From GCA-2862545 sp047609825 (GTDB lineage: Bacteria; Myxococcota_A; UBA796; GCA-2862545): a stretch of DNA of 64,000 bases. This document shows, one piece after another, positions 8,302 to 16,465 of this stretch (positions within the stretch are counted from its first letter, which is position 1; each line of letters begins with the position of its first letter). The stretch spans positions 1 to 64,000 of the forward strand of contig JBLFXJ010000002.1 in the NCBI GenBank assembly GCA_047609825.1, written 5' to 3'. Under the pieces are notes generated by a model. The model was not told the origin of the DNA. It saw only the letters and a list, made by a program, of their open reading frames with translations, and did not search any database. The position numbers and the translations under genes were made by a program.

Positions 8302-8742
8302 TCAGCCCGCGGCGAGCCCAGCGACGAACGCGTCCAGCACCTCGGGCGGGCACTTCCGGAAGTGCTTCGTGCCAGGCTTCCGGAACAGCGGCCCGAGCAG
8401 CTGCGGCGAGAGCACGAGCCCGCCCGCCGCGAAGATGCGGAGCATGTCGGCCTCGTGCAGGGTCAGCGCGATGCGGAGCTTCTTCAGCACGGCGTTCGGC
8501 GTGGGCCGGGTGTCCGGCACTGGCGGCGGAGAACCCGGCTCACGCGGGCCGCGCCGGGTGAGGATCAGGCCCTCGAGGAACACCCCGAGCCAGCCGTCCG
8601 ACACCTCGCCATCAGCGCCGGCGAGCGCTGCGGCCTGTTCGGCAGGCAGCGTGTGCCCGCCCGCAGCCACGATGGCCACCAGCGCGTCCGCGTCCAAGGA
8701 GAGAGCTCGCGCCAGCCGGCGGAGGAGATCGGTCTCGTTCAT
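8302..8742 (-). CDS. DUF1456 family protein (YehS-like)
   Basis: A 146-residue protein made of two related halves of about 65 residues. One begins LRRLARALSLDADALVAIVAAGG and the other LKKLRIALTLHEADMLRIFAAGG, each followed by a region ending near LGPLFRKPG or its counterpart. This duplicated helical arrangement is that of DUF1456/YehS proteins, whose function is not established. No strong ribosome binding site is visible before the ATG at 8742. The gene lies between a convergent DUF5996-like gene and a downstream-oriented winged-helix protein gene on the same strand. Confidence 0.8.
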   Translation of the reverse strand: MNETDLLRRLARALSLDADALVAIVAAGGHTLPAEQAAALAGADGEVSDGWLGVFLEGLILTRRGPREPGSPPPVPDTRPTPNAVLKKLRIALTLHEADMLRIFAAGGLVLSPQLLGPLFRKPGTKHFRKCPPEVLDAFVAGLAAG

Positions 8743-8760
8743 GGGCGCCCACTAGCACGC

Positions 8761-9876
8761 TCACAGCGCGCGCACGGAGGCCACCACTGGCGCGCAGCTG
8801 GTCATCGGTCTCCAGCGAGTGCGCGCGCCCGTGCCCGAGCTCGGTGAGCAGGCGGGTGACGGCGGCGGACGCCTCGTCGGTGCCAGCCGGGAGGCCGGGC
8901 GCATACGGCCCGCCCACCACCCAGCCGGCGTCGGGTCCCAGTCCCACGCCCCACACACGCGCCCGCCGCGCACCACCACCCGGGTGAGCGCGTGCTTGAC
9001 CGTGCCCCAGGTGTTGCCCTTCTGTCGGCCCCACACGGCGATCGTCCGGTCCTGGTCGCGGGGGTCGATGAAGGCGCTCGGACCGTCGTGCCACACGAGC
9101 AGGTTGTCCAGCGCCGGCAGCAGGCGAACGGCGGCTCCGGGGTCCGTGTCCAACGAGTCCACCTGGTCGGACAGCGCGTGCCCGTGCGGCCCCACCTCCA
9201 CAGCACCGATGTCGTCGAATGCCCGCTTCGCCACCCGCTTGCCCAGCCCGCTGTACGCCGCGAGCTCAGCGGAGGTGGCCGGAGCGAAGCTGCGGAGGAA
9301 GATCCGGGCGAGGTCGGCAGCCCGCTCGGCCACGGGCCTGGGGTCGATGTGGATATCCGCCACATGCCAGGCATATCGTTCACTATCCAGAGAGTTCCCC
9401 ACCGGCTGTCTGGCGATCCGGCCAGCGAACTCCAATGCGCGGAGGGCCGGGGGAAGTGTGCTCGTCACCCCGATGGCCTTGCCCACCGCCCCCAGGCTCC
9501 GAACCACCCCGTCGGGCAAGCCGCGGCGCAGCTCCGACGTGGTGCAGGGGCCATCGGCGACCAGCGCGAGCGCAGCCTCACCCACCGCCTGCAGCTCTCC
9601 ATCCGCTACCCCGGCCTTCGCCCGATCACGGGCGTCACGACGGGCCGACAGGTCACGTGCGAGGGCGAGGGCGAGGGGCGCATGGGCCCGCGGCACCACG
9701 TAGATGCAGCCCCGGACCGCCGGGAGTACCTGCAGATCACGCCGACCCACGGCCGCGTGAACGTCCGCCAGCTGAACCGTGGGCACCCGCGCGAGCAGCG
9801 CCAAATAGGCCTCGCTCCCGCCCAGCGTGCGGATCCACCCAGTGGCCCAGGCGGCGATGAGTCGATCCGATCGCAT
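8761..9876 (-). CDS. Winged-helix AlkZ/YcaQ-like protein with apparent frame disturbance near the C-terminus
   Basis: ATG at 9876 follows GAGGGGG. The first 310 residues fit the HTH_42 family (AlkZ/YcaQ-like DNA glycosylases and relatives): an N-terminal ATGWIRTLGG region, a winged-helix tail and LLPALDNLLVWHDGPSAFIDP. After GAWDWDPTPAGW the annotated frame turns Pro/Ser/Arg-rich. The adjacent frame instead reads VVGGPYAPGLPAGTDEAS and LLTELGHGRAHSLETDDQLR, which fits a family-like C-terminus. About 45 codons therefore seem to be read in the wrong frame between about 8930 and 8785. A QxQ glycosylase motif is not evident, so DNA repair activity is not assured. Confidence 0.7.
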   Translation of the reverse strand: MRSDRLIAAWATGWIRTLGGSEAYLALLARVPTVQLADVHAAVGRRDLQVLPAVRGCIYVVPRAHAPLALALARDLSARRDARDRAKAGVADGELQAVGEAALALVADGPCTTSELRRGLPDGVVRSLGAVGKAIGVTSTLPPALRALEFAGRIARQPVGNSLDSERYAWHVADIHIDPRPVAERAADLARIFLRSFAPATSAELAAYSGLGKRVAKRAFDDIGAVEVGPHGHALSDQVDSLDTDPGAAVRLLPALDNLLVWHDGPSAFIDPRDQDRTIAVWGRQKGNTWGTVKHALTRVVVRGGRVCGAWDWDPTPAGWWAGRMRPASRLAPTRRPPPSPACSPSSGTGARTRWRPMTSCAPVVASVRAL

Positions 9877-9946
9877 GCGGTTCCCCCTCGGTCCTCACGC
9901 TACCGCCATCCGCTCGCAGCGCAGCCCACGGACCGGCTTCCGGCCT

Positions 9947-10828
9947 TCAACAGCCGAAGCCGTGGTCGGCCGGATTCTTCCACCAGCAGTTGTTCAGGCA
10001 GTCGTCGGTCTCGTCGAAGTTGCCGTCGTCGCACAGCTCCTCGGGAGCGTCCACCACGCCGTTGCCGCAGGTGGGCGTCGGCGCGCAGCACAGCGCCATC
10101 CCCAAGAGCTCGTTGCACCCGTAGTCGGTCTCGCAGGTGTCGCGGGAGCTGCCCCAATGGCAGTTGAACTCAGCATCCACCTCCAGGTTGCCCGACACCG
10201 TGTAGTGCCCCGCACCCGAGCCGCCGCCAGCCCCGCGACAGTGGATCGCGCCCAAGTGGGCGGTTCCGCCGTCGAACGCCCACCCGGCGTTGCGGGCATG
10301 GAACTGATCCCGTGAGCACAGGCCCCACCCCTCCGGACAGAGCGTGCCGAAGTCCTGCTCGCAGGTGCCGTCATCGGGGTCGTCGCACACCACCATGTCG
10401 CCACCCGGGCTGACGCTCAGAGGCAAGGACCCGCCCTGACAGTCGGCAGGACCCGGGCCGGCGAGCGCCGACAGCGACACCACGCGAGTGAGCTCGCAGG
10501 TCTCCACGTCGAGGAACTGGACCGACTGCCCGCAGGCGCCTGGGCCGAGGGTCGGGGTGAGGCGGCGCAACCCGAACCGATCCGCCCCGAACACCGGCCC
10601 CTTCGCCACGCTGGCGAGCCCGGTCATGCTGCCCGCGCAGGGACCGGCGGGGATGAGCGCCGCACCAGCACCGAAGGGCGACAGGAGCGCCACGATGCTC
10701 CCGTCCGGCGACAAGTCCGACAGATCGAACAGCGCCGGACCGGGGCACGTGCCGTCGGTGTCGATCGCCGGCACCGCGAAGGCAGTGAGCGGGCACAGCA
10801 CGAGGACGGCGACGACGGCACAGCGCAT
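9947..10828 (-). CDS. Secreted Cys-rich protein with DUF4215-type repeat
   Basis: The ATG at 10828, with AGGAG upstream, opens a classical signal peptide (MRCAVVAVLVLCPLTAFA). The mature protein of about 275 residues has many cysteines and a C-terminal CGNGVVDAPEELCDDGN...DDCLNNC block, the Cys-rich repeat common in exported proteins of Myxococcota. The central part (SPDGSIVALLSPFGAG, LDVETCELTRVVSLSAL) has beta-propeller-like spacing. Probably an exported or surface-exposed protein of unknown role. It lies downstream of gltS on the same strand with a 44-bp gap. Confidence 0.8.
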   Translation of the reverse strand: MRCAVVAVLVLCPLTAFAVPAIDTDGTCPGPALFDLSDLSPDGSIVALLSPFGAGAALIPAGPCAGSMTGLASVAKGPVFGADRFGLRRLTPTLGPGACGQSVQFLDVETCELTRVVSLSALAGPGPADCQGGSLPLSVSPGGDMVVCDDPDDGTCEQDFGTLCPEGWGLCSRDQFHARNAGWAFDGGTAHLGAIHCRGAGGGSGAGHYTVSGNLEVDAEFNCHWGSSRDTCETDYGCNELLGMALCCAPTPTCGNGVVDAPEELCDDGNFDETDDCLNNCWWKNPADHGFGC

Positions 10829-10872
10829 GGGGACTCCTGGGACGGGCCCGGAGCATACCGCCCGCGGCGGTT

Positions 10873-12240
10873 TCAGCGCGGCGCCACGTCCTCGTCGGAG
10901 GCCCACAGCCTGGGCGCGGTCAGTCCACGGAGGCCGCCGAATCCCCACCACAGCGCTCCGAGCACGGCGAGGTAGGCCGCCATCGCCCCGAGCGTCTGGA
11001 ACACCGCCACCGGGAAGCTCTCCGGCCAGCCCACGATGGGCATGGGGATGAGGAACAGCAGCAGCGGGATGCCGGGCACGATGGCCCCGGTGGCGCCGAG
11101 CACCAGGTTCGTCGCGGCCGGGCTCCGCAGCTCTGGATCGTGGGCGCGGAGCAGGGCCAGTCCGGTGGGCAGGGTGCCCGTGGACAGCCCGAACAGGGCA
11201 ACCGCGTGGGCGAACGGGTCCTCCCGGAATGCACGCCGCGCGAGCCAGATGCACGCGAGCAGGGTCATGCCGCCGCCCACGACACAGATCACCAGGATGG
11301 GCACCGCATAGGCACCCACAATGGCGATCTGGATGGCCCCGATGGCAGCACAGGTCACTGCGTCCACGAGCAGGCCGCCCATCCGACGGAGCACGGCCCG
11401 GTCCAGGGTGACGCCCATCACCCCGAGCAGCCGCCGTACGCCGATGGCGATGAACACGCCAAACAAGAAGTGGAAGCCCCACAACATGGCGCGCGGCCGC
11501 TCCGCCGCGATCTGGGTCTCGAGCCCATGGAGGAGGAGGAAGACCGCGAAATAGACCGCCGCGACCAGCGCTACGTGTCGGCTGAGCGGGTCGAGCTCGC
11601 CGGGACCGGGGGGCACCACGCGCTCATCTACCGCCTGCCGGATGACCGTCGCAGGAGACACGTCCGCCCACCCGAGTCGGCGTCCGATGCGGACAAATGG
11701 CACCCCGACGAGCACGCACCACAGGTAGCCCACGGCCGCCATGGTCAGCCCCACCTGCCCGCCGTGGAGCATTCCGGCGGCCTCCCAGGTGCGGCCGATG
11801 GACAGCGCTTGGCCGGGCCCTTGGCTGAACGCGAGCGGCAACGCCAGGCCGAAGCCCGGGTGTAGCGGATCTCCTGCCGCCGTGAACAGGAGCACCACGC
11901 TCAGCCCGAGCACGCCCTGGAGCACGGCGAGTGCGGGGATGGCCAGCATCATCGAGCGGGCGTCGCCGGTGATGCGCGCGCCCACCTGCGGCGGCATCAG
12001 GCCGAAGGTCACGAACACCAGCGCGAGGCCGTGGTACACGACCGCCTCTAGCGTGCCCACGTCGAACGGCACGGCCTCGAGCCCGCTGGGGCCCAGCGCC
12101 AGCGCGACCAGGCCAGCGACCATGGACACGGGCACGCCGAGAGAGGCGAGCGCCGGCACGCGGCTCCACAGCAGGCCCACCAGGCCGAGCACGGAGAACA
12201 GGACGAGGAGGTCGACCAGCGGGCCGGACCAGAACTGCAT
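10873..12240 (-). CDS. gltS: Sodium/glutamate symporter (GltS family)
   Basis: ATG at 12240 is preceded by GGGAG. The 455-residue product has about a dozen hydrophobic segments in two halves, each with a re-entrant Gly/Ser-rich segment (AFSQGPGQALSIG in the first half, FGLSTGTLPTGLALLRA in the second), as in the GltS sodium:glutamate symporters. It should be an inner-membrane carrier importing glutamate with Na+. A longer ORF upstream of this ATG has no membrane character and was discarded. The substrate is inferred from the family only. Confidence 0.85.
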   Translation of the reverse strand: MQFWSGPLVDLLVLFSVLGLVGLLWSRVPALASLGVPVSMVAGLVALALGPSGLEAVPFDVGTLEAVVYHGLALVFVTFGLMPPQVGARITGDARSMMLAIPALAVLQGVLGLSVVLLFTAAGDPLHPGFGLALPLAFSQGPGQALSIGRTWEAAGMLHGGQVGLTMAAVGYLWCVLVGVPFVRIGRRLGWADVSPATVIRQAVDERVVPPGPGELDPLSRHVALVAAVYFAVFLLLHGLETQIAAERPRAMLWGFHFLFGVFIAIGVRRLLGVMGVTLDRAVLRRMGGLLVDAVTCAAIGAIQIAIVGAYAVPILVICVVGGGMTLLACIWLARRAFREDPFAHAVALFGLSTGTLPTGLALLRAHDPELRSPAATNLVLGATGAIVPGIPLLLFLIPMPIVGWPESFPVAVFQTLGAMAAYLAVLGALWWGFGGLRGLTAPRLWASDEDVAPR

Positions 12241-12386
12241 GGGGCGCTCCCGGGGCGCCCGAGGGTACCCGGTGAGGGGCCGCAGGGGCTCACAATCTGG
12301 GCCGACAGGGTGCCGGGAGCACCGCGCGACAATCAACAACGCGCCGCCTCACGCGGAGGCACTACCCTGGTAAGAACGGAGATGAC

Positions 12387-12761
12387 ATGGACGGATCCCG
12401 AGGCTTCCTGGCGATGTTCCTGGGCGTGGCGGCCGGCACGGTGTTCGCCTGGCTGCTCCTCGCAGCGGCGGCGGTGGCGGCCATCGGCAGCGGTTGGGAT
12501 GCCTTCGTCCGATTCGGCGTCACCACCGACCTGGAGGAGGCGCGGCATGCGCTGTCCCAGTCGCAGGTAGATGGCGACGCGCACGAGCTCCAGCGCCGCC
12601 TCCGCGCGGTGCGCACCGAGGTGATCGAGGGGCGGCGCAGCTTCGGCTTCGCCACCTGGATCGGACATGATGATGTGCTCGAGGATGTGTTCGAGGACCA
12701 CGTACTGACCGCCGATGAGGTCAGCGTGCTCAGCGACGAGCTCTCGCTGATGGAGCGGTGA
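12387..12761 (+). CDS. Small membrane-anchored hypothetical protein
   Basis: A 124-residue protein with one N-terminal transmembrane helix (about residues 8-33, Ala/Leu-rich) and a charged cytoplasmic or periplasmic tail predicted largely helical (LEEARHALSQSQ, ELQRRLRAVRTEVIEGRR). ACGGAG lies 6 nt before the ATG. Upstream are a GCCTC-ACGCG-GAGGC hairpin at 12346-12360 and a TACCCT -10-like element at 12363-12368. I recognise no family. The gene stands alone between gltS and comEC. Confidence 0.65.
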   Translation: MDGSRGFLAMFLGVAAGTVFAWLLLAAAAVAAIGSGWDAFVRFGVTTDLEEARHALSQSQVDGDAHELQRRLRAVRTEVIEGRRSFGFATWIGHDDVLEDVFEDHVLTADEVSVLSDELSLMER

Positions 12762-12862
12762 CGGACGTCGGTCAGCGACACCCGTCGCAAGCACACATCC
12801 AACGGTAGACCGCCGATGAATCACCGGCACGCGATCTGCTTCCCGCCATGTTGGGAGGTCGG

Positions 12863-15800
12863 ATGCACGCCTGGGTGGTGGTCGCGGTGGGCTGTGGGGT
12901 CGGGGTTGCGGCGTCGGCGTGGTGGTTGCCCGCACCCGCGGTCGCCGCCACCGTCGGTGCGCTGGCCGCGGCCCTCGCGATCGCTCGGCCGGGTCCACCC
13001 CCGTCGGCGCTCCTCGGCCTGGCCTTGGGCTGGCTGCTGGTCGGCACCCAGGCACCGGGGCCGGTGGTGCGCGGGTGGGTGACGCTGGAGGGGGTGGTGG
13101 CGGGAGCGACCTCTGGGAGCGAGGCCGATGTCGCGGTGGCCCGCCTCGCGCGGCCAGGCACCCGCTGGGAGCCATCCACCGGGCGCGTCCGGGTGCGGTT
13201 CCTCGACCGACCGCCGCCCCCTGGCACGCCGGTGCTGGTCACGGGTCGCGCCGGGCCGATGGACCGCGGCGTGCTTCCCGGAGCGCCCGACCCCGTGGTC
13301 GCCGCTCGCCGTGGCCGCGTGGCCACCCGCCTGGTCGCGCACAGCGCTGCCATCGTCGGCGGCGATCGGTCGGGCCACCCCGTCCTCGGCGACCGCACCG
13401 GGCTGCTCCGCGCGCTCGCCCTCGGCGACCGCAGCCGGGTCGATCCGGAGGCACTCGCCCGGCTCCGACGTACCGGCACCGCCCACCTGCTCGCGATCAG
13501 CGGGCTGCACGTGGGTGCGGTGGCTGGGGCCATCACCGGGGCCGGGCTCCTGCTCCTGCGGGCCGTGGCTGTGCTCCGCCCCGTCGGCATCCCGCAAGGC
13601 GCGGCGTGGCTGTTCGGGGCCGCCGCCGCCGGTGTCTGGGCGTGGTCGGTCGGCGCGCCGGTGAGCGCCCAGCGGGCGGCCGTGCTCGTGGCTCTGGTCG
13701 CCACGGCCCGCGCAACCGGTCGCACAGCACCGGCTCTGCCCACGCTGGCCCTTGCCGCCCTCGCCGTGCTGTTCGCCGACCCGTCCGCCATCGGCACTGC
13801 CTCATTCCAGCTGTCATTCGGAGCCGTGGCGGGGCTGATCCGCTGGCGGGCAAAGCTGGCCCGCCCGGCGCGGCGGTGGTGGTGGCCCGTCCGCGCCGTG
13901 TGGGGCGGCCTCGCAACCACGGTGGCGGCGATGCTCGGCACACTCCCCGCTGCCGCGTGGTGGTTCCAGGAGGTCGCCCCCCTCGCGCCGGTCGCGAACC
14001 TCGTCGCCATCCCCGTCGTCACCTTCGTCGTGGCGCCTGCCGCCGCGGTCGCCACCTGGGGCCCGCCCTCCCTCGCACTCCCGGCCGGCGCGCTCGGGAG
14101 CACCGCCGTCGAGAGCCTCGACGCGATCCTGGCCTTCCTGGCTGTGCCTCCGCTCACCCCGGCCGTCGGTCCTGCGGGCGCCGCATTGCTCGCAGCCCTG
14201 CTCCTCGTGCCCCGCCGACCCTGGCGGCTGCTCCCCGCGGTCGCCCTCGTGCTCGGGCTCCGCGCCCAGCCGGTCGCCCCCCAAGTCACCTTCCTCGACG
14301 TGGGCCAGGGCGATGCGGCCCTGATCGAGCACGCCGACGGCCGCCGGTGGCTGATCGACGGTGGTCCTCCAGGACTGTCGGTGCTCCGCTGGCTCCGACG
14401 CCGGGGCGTCCGCCACCTCCACCTGGTCGTCGCCACGCATTGCCAGGCCGACCACATCGGGGGCCTCGACCCCGTGCTCCGCGCCCTCTCGGTCGACGAG
14501 GTGTGGGCGTCCGACCCCGAGCCCTGCGCCGACCTCCTCGCACTCGCGGCCGACCAGGGCGCCAGAATCCGCCTCCGACCTCCGGATGCGCTGCACCCAG
14601 ACCCCGGCTTCAAGGCCGACGATCCCAACGACCGCTCGCTCGTCCTCCACGCGGCCGGGGTGCTGTTCACGGGCGACGTCGAGGCCCTCGGCGAGTCCCG
14701 GCTGCAGCCGCCTCCTGCGCTGGCGCTCAAGGTGCCACACCACGGCAGCCGGTCGTCCTCCAGCGAGGCGCTGCTGGCCCAGGTGCGGCCAGCCATCGCC
14801 GTGGTCTCGGCCGGTCGCCGCAACCTGTTCGGCCACCCCCACCCGCGGGTCATCGCCCGCTACGCCGCCGCGGGCATCGATGTGTACCGCACCGATCTGC
14901 ACGGCACGGTCGTCATGCGGCCGGTGCCCGGCGGGGTGCAGGTCCGGTCCAAGCGGTCCGGCCGGGCATGGACCTCGTGGCGATTCCACCCCTCACCCTG
15001 GGCTGCCTTCCCCCTGCTGCGCCCGTCGCCGCCCGGCCCAGGCGAACCCGACGGCCACCAGGGCGATGAGCACCGACACACCCTGGGAGTAGCTGAGCCA
15101 GGTGCCGAACACCTCGGGGAGGAAGTACCCGCGGGTGGCGTCGCCCCGGAACGCCTCGATCACCCCGCGGCCGAGGGCGTAGAGCAGCAAGTACAGTGCT
15201 GTGATCTCTCCCGCGAACCGCCGGCGCGAGTAGCGCAGGTTCACCACGAGGCCGACGATCAGGAGCCACGCGGCCTCATACAGCTGGGTGGGATGGAGCG
15301 GGATGTGCAGCGGGGCAGGGGCGCCGGGCTCGGTGAACCTGACCGCCCACGGCATGTTGGTGGGCAGCCCATGGCAGCAGCCGGCCGCGAAGCAGCCCAC
15401 CCGGGTGAGCGCGTGCCCCAGCGGCATCGCCGTGGCGAAGATGTCCCAGGTGGCGAAGAACGGGAACCCGAACCACCGCACCACGAGGCTCGCTACCGGC
15501 AGGCCGGTGAGCAGGGCGCCGTAGAACACGAGGCCCCCCGAGCGGATGTCCACCCAGGCCCACGCATCCACCGCCACTTCGGGGTTCTGCAGCACGAACA
15601 GCACCCGCGAGCCGATCAGGCTGGTGATGGCCGTGATGAACACCAGGTCGGCCACCCGCTCGGGCACCAGCCCGATGGCCCGGCCCCGCATCAGCCCGAT
15701 GCCCGCCACCAGGAGGAAGGCCACAGCGCCGAGCACGCCGTAGGTGTGCAGTGGGAAGTCGCCGATGGTGAACAGTATGGGGTGCATCAGGCAGCGTCCT

Positions 15801-15985
15801 CGTCCACGTCCAGCTCCTCATCTTCACGCAGCCGCACGAAGAGCACGATGAACAGCCCCATGCCCGCGACGATGGCGGCATCCGACAGGTTGAAGCTGGG
15901 CAGCTCTGCGGCGCCGAACAGGCCCACGAACCACGAGCGGGCCGGCTCCAGGTCCACGTGCAGTCGGATGAAGTCGGTCACGTAG
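12863..15985 (+). CDS. comEC: ComEC/Rec2-type DNA uptake channel, C-terminal stop missing
   Basis: ATG at 12863 has GGGAGG 4 nt upstream; an ATG at 12848 is an alternative. The order is N-terminal DUF4131-like region, the competence membrane domain (HLLAISGLHVG, GAPVSAQRAAVLV, many helices), then a metallo-beta-lactamase-like domain (FLDVGQGDAALIEH, VVATHCQADHIGG, VPHHGSRSSSSEALL). In HCQADH the residue usually Asp or His is Gln. ComEC homology ends near 14960. The frame then stays open another kilobase, antisense to all of lgt and part of lspA, ending at 15985, so the true C-terminus is unclear. Expected role: moving single-stranded DNA across the inner membrane. Confidence 0.8.
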   Translation: MHAWVVVAVGCGVGVAASAWWLPAPAVAATVGALAAALAIARPGPPPSALLGLALGWLLVGTQAPGPVVRGWVTLEGVVAGATSGSEADVAVARLARPGTRWEPSTGRVRVRFLDRPPPPGTPVLVTGRAGPMDRGVLPGAPDPVVAARRGRVATRLVAHSAAIVGGDRSGHPVLGDRTGLLRALALGDRSRVDPEALARLRRTGTAHLLAISGLHVGAVAGAITGAGLLLLRAVAVLRPVGIPQGAAWLFGAAAAGVWAWSVGAPVSAQRAAVLVALVATARATGRTAPALPTLALAALAVLFADPSAIGTASFQLSFGAVAGLIRWRAKLARPARRWWWPVRAVWGGLATTVAAMLGTLPAAAWWFQEVAPLAPVANLVAIPVVTFVVAPAAAVATWGPPSLALPAGALGSTAVESLDAILAFLAVPPLTPAVGPAGAALLAALLLVPRRPWRLLPAVALVLGLRAQPVAPQVTFLDVGQGDAALIEHADGRRWLIDGGPPGLSVLRWLRRRGVRHLHLVVATHCQADHIGGLDPVLRALSVDEVWASDPEPCADLLALAADQGARIRLRPPDALHPDPGFKADDPNDRSLVLHAAGVLFTGDVEALGESRLQPPPALALKVPHHGSRSSSSEALLAQVRPAIAVVSAGRRNLFGHPHPRVIARYAAAGIDVYRTDLHGTVVMRPVPGGVQVRSKRSGRAWTSWRFHPSPWAAFPLLRPSPPGPGEPDGHQGDEHRHTLGVAEPGAEHLGEEVPAGGVAPERLDHPAAEGVEQQVQCCDLSREPPARVAQVHHEADDQEPRGLIQLGGMERDVQRGRGAGLGEPDRPRHVGGQPMAAAGREAAHPGERVPQRHRRGEDVPGGEEREPEPPHHEARYRQAGEQGAVEHEAPRADVHPGPRIHRHFGVLQHEQHPRADQAGDGRDEHQVGHPLGHQPDGPAPHQPDARHQEEGHSAEHAVGVQWEVADGEQYGVHQAASSSTSSSSSSRSRTKSTMNSPMPATMAASDRLKLGSSAAPNRPTNHERAGSRSTCSRMKSVT
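14993..15787 (-). CDS. lgt: Prolipoprotein diacylglyceryl transferase
   Basis: A 264-residue integral membrane protein with about seven helices. The conserved GGLVFYGALLTG and HALTRVGCFAAGCCHG segments and the late GRGVIEAFRGD segment mark it as Lgt, which adds diacylglyceryl to the lipobox cysteine of prolipoproteins. Its ATG shares the A of the lspA TGA stop (15785-15789), so the two lipoprotein-processing enzymes are translationally coupled. About a dozen candidate substrates are encoded in this window. The whole gene lies antisense to the open 3' extension of comEC. Confidence 0.95.
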   Translation of the reverse strand: MHPILFTIGDFPLHTYGVLGAVAFLLVAGIGLMRGRAIGLVPERVADLVFITAITSLIGSRVLFVLQNPEVAVDAWAWVDIRSGGLVFYGALLTGLPVASLVVRWFGFPFFATWDIFATAMPLGHALTRVGCFAAGCCHGLPTNMPWAVRFTEPGAPAPLHIPLHPTQLYEAAWLLIVGLVVNLRYSRRRFAGEITALYLLLYALGRGVIEAFRGDATRGYFLPEVFGTWLSYSQGVSVLIALVAVGFAWAGRRRAQQGEGSPG

Positions 15986-16332
15986 CCGTGGCGCAGTCGG
16001 TCTACGGCGTTGCCCGCGGCCCCGCCGAGGAGCAACCCACAGGTGGCGACCAGCCCCCGGTTGTCGTCTGGAAGACGACGTACAACGTCTACGATCACCG
16101 CGAAGGCCACCAGGGTGAAGAACCCGAACAGCACCTGTCGGTACGGCAGGGTGGTCAGCGTACCGAAGGCGGCGCCGCTGTTCTGCCGATGCACCATCGA
16201 CACCCACCCATCGACCAGCGGGATCTGCCCGCCAGCCAGGGCCACGTTCGCCACTACCCAGGCCTTGGTCACCTGGTCGGCGACGAAGGTGGCCAGGGCC
16301 ACGAGCACGAACAGCGCGTTCCGGGCGGTCAT
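15787..16332 (-). CDS. lspA: Lipoprotein signal peptidase II
   Basis: A 181-residue protein with four membrane helices. It carries the two aspartate motifs of the aspartic signal peptidase II, GNAVDRLRHGYVTDF and FNLSDAAI, and the upstream NSGAAFGTL segment. It cleaves the signal peptide of lipid-modified prolipoproteins after Lgt has acted. ATG at 16332 begins the family-length protein; longer readings enter the promoter of the divergent oxidoreductase gene. The C-terminal tail is acidic (REDEELDVDEDAA). lgt follows with overlapping stop and start codons. Confidence 0.95.
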   Translation of the reverse strand: MTARNALFVLVALATFVADQVTKAWVVANVALAGGQIPLVDGWVSMVHRQNSGAAFGTLTTLPYRQVLFGFFTLVAFAVIVDVVRRLPDDNRGLVATCGLLLGGAAGNAVDRLRHGYVTDFIRLHVDLEPARSWFVGLFGAAELPSFNLSDAAIVAGMGLFIVLFVRLREDEELDVDEDAA

Positions 16333-16465
16333 GCCGCTCCCTACCCCACCCGGGCGGGTCCGGCCGCTCGCGCGCGCGGCTGCTGCCAGGGGTGCACGCT
16401 GGAACAGCCGCGCCCGTGTGCCTGTGTTACCGAGCCCCACCTTCCAGCAAGCTCCGGGAGCACCC

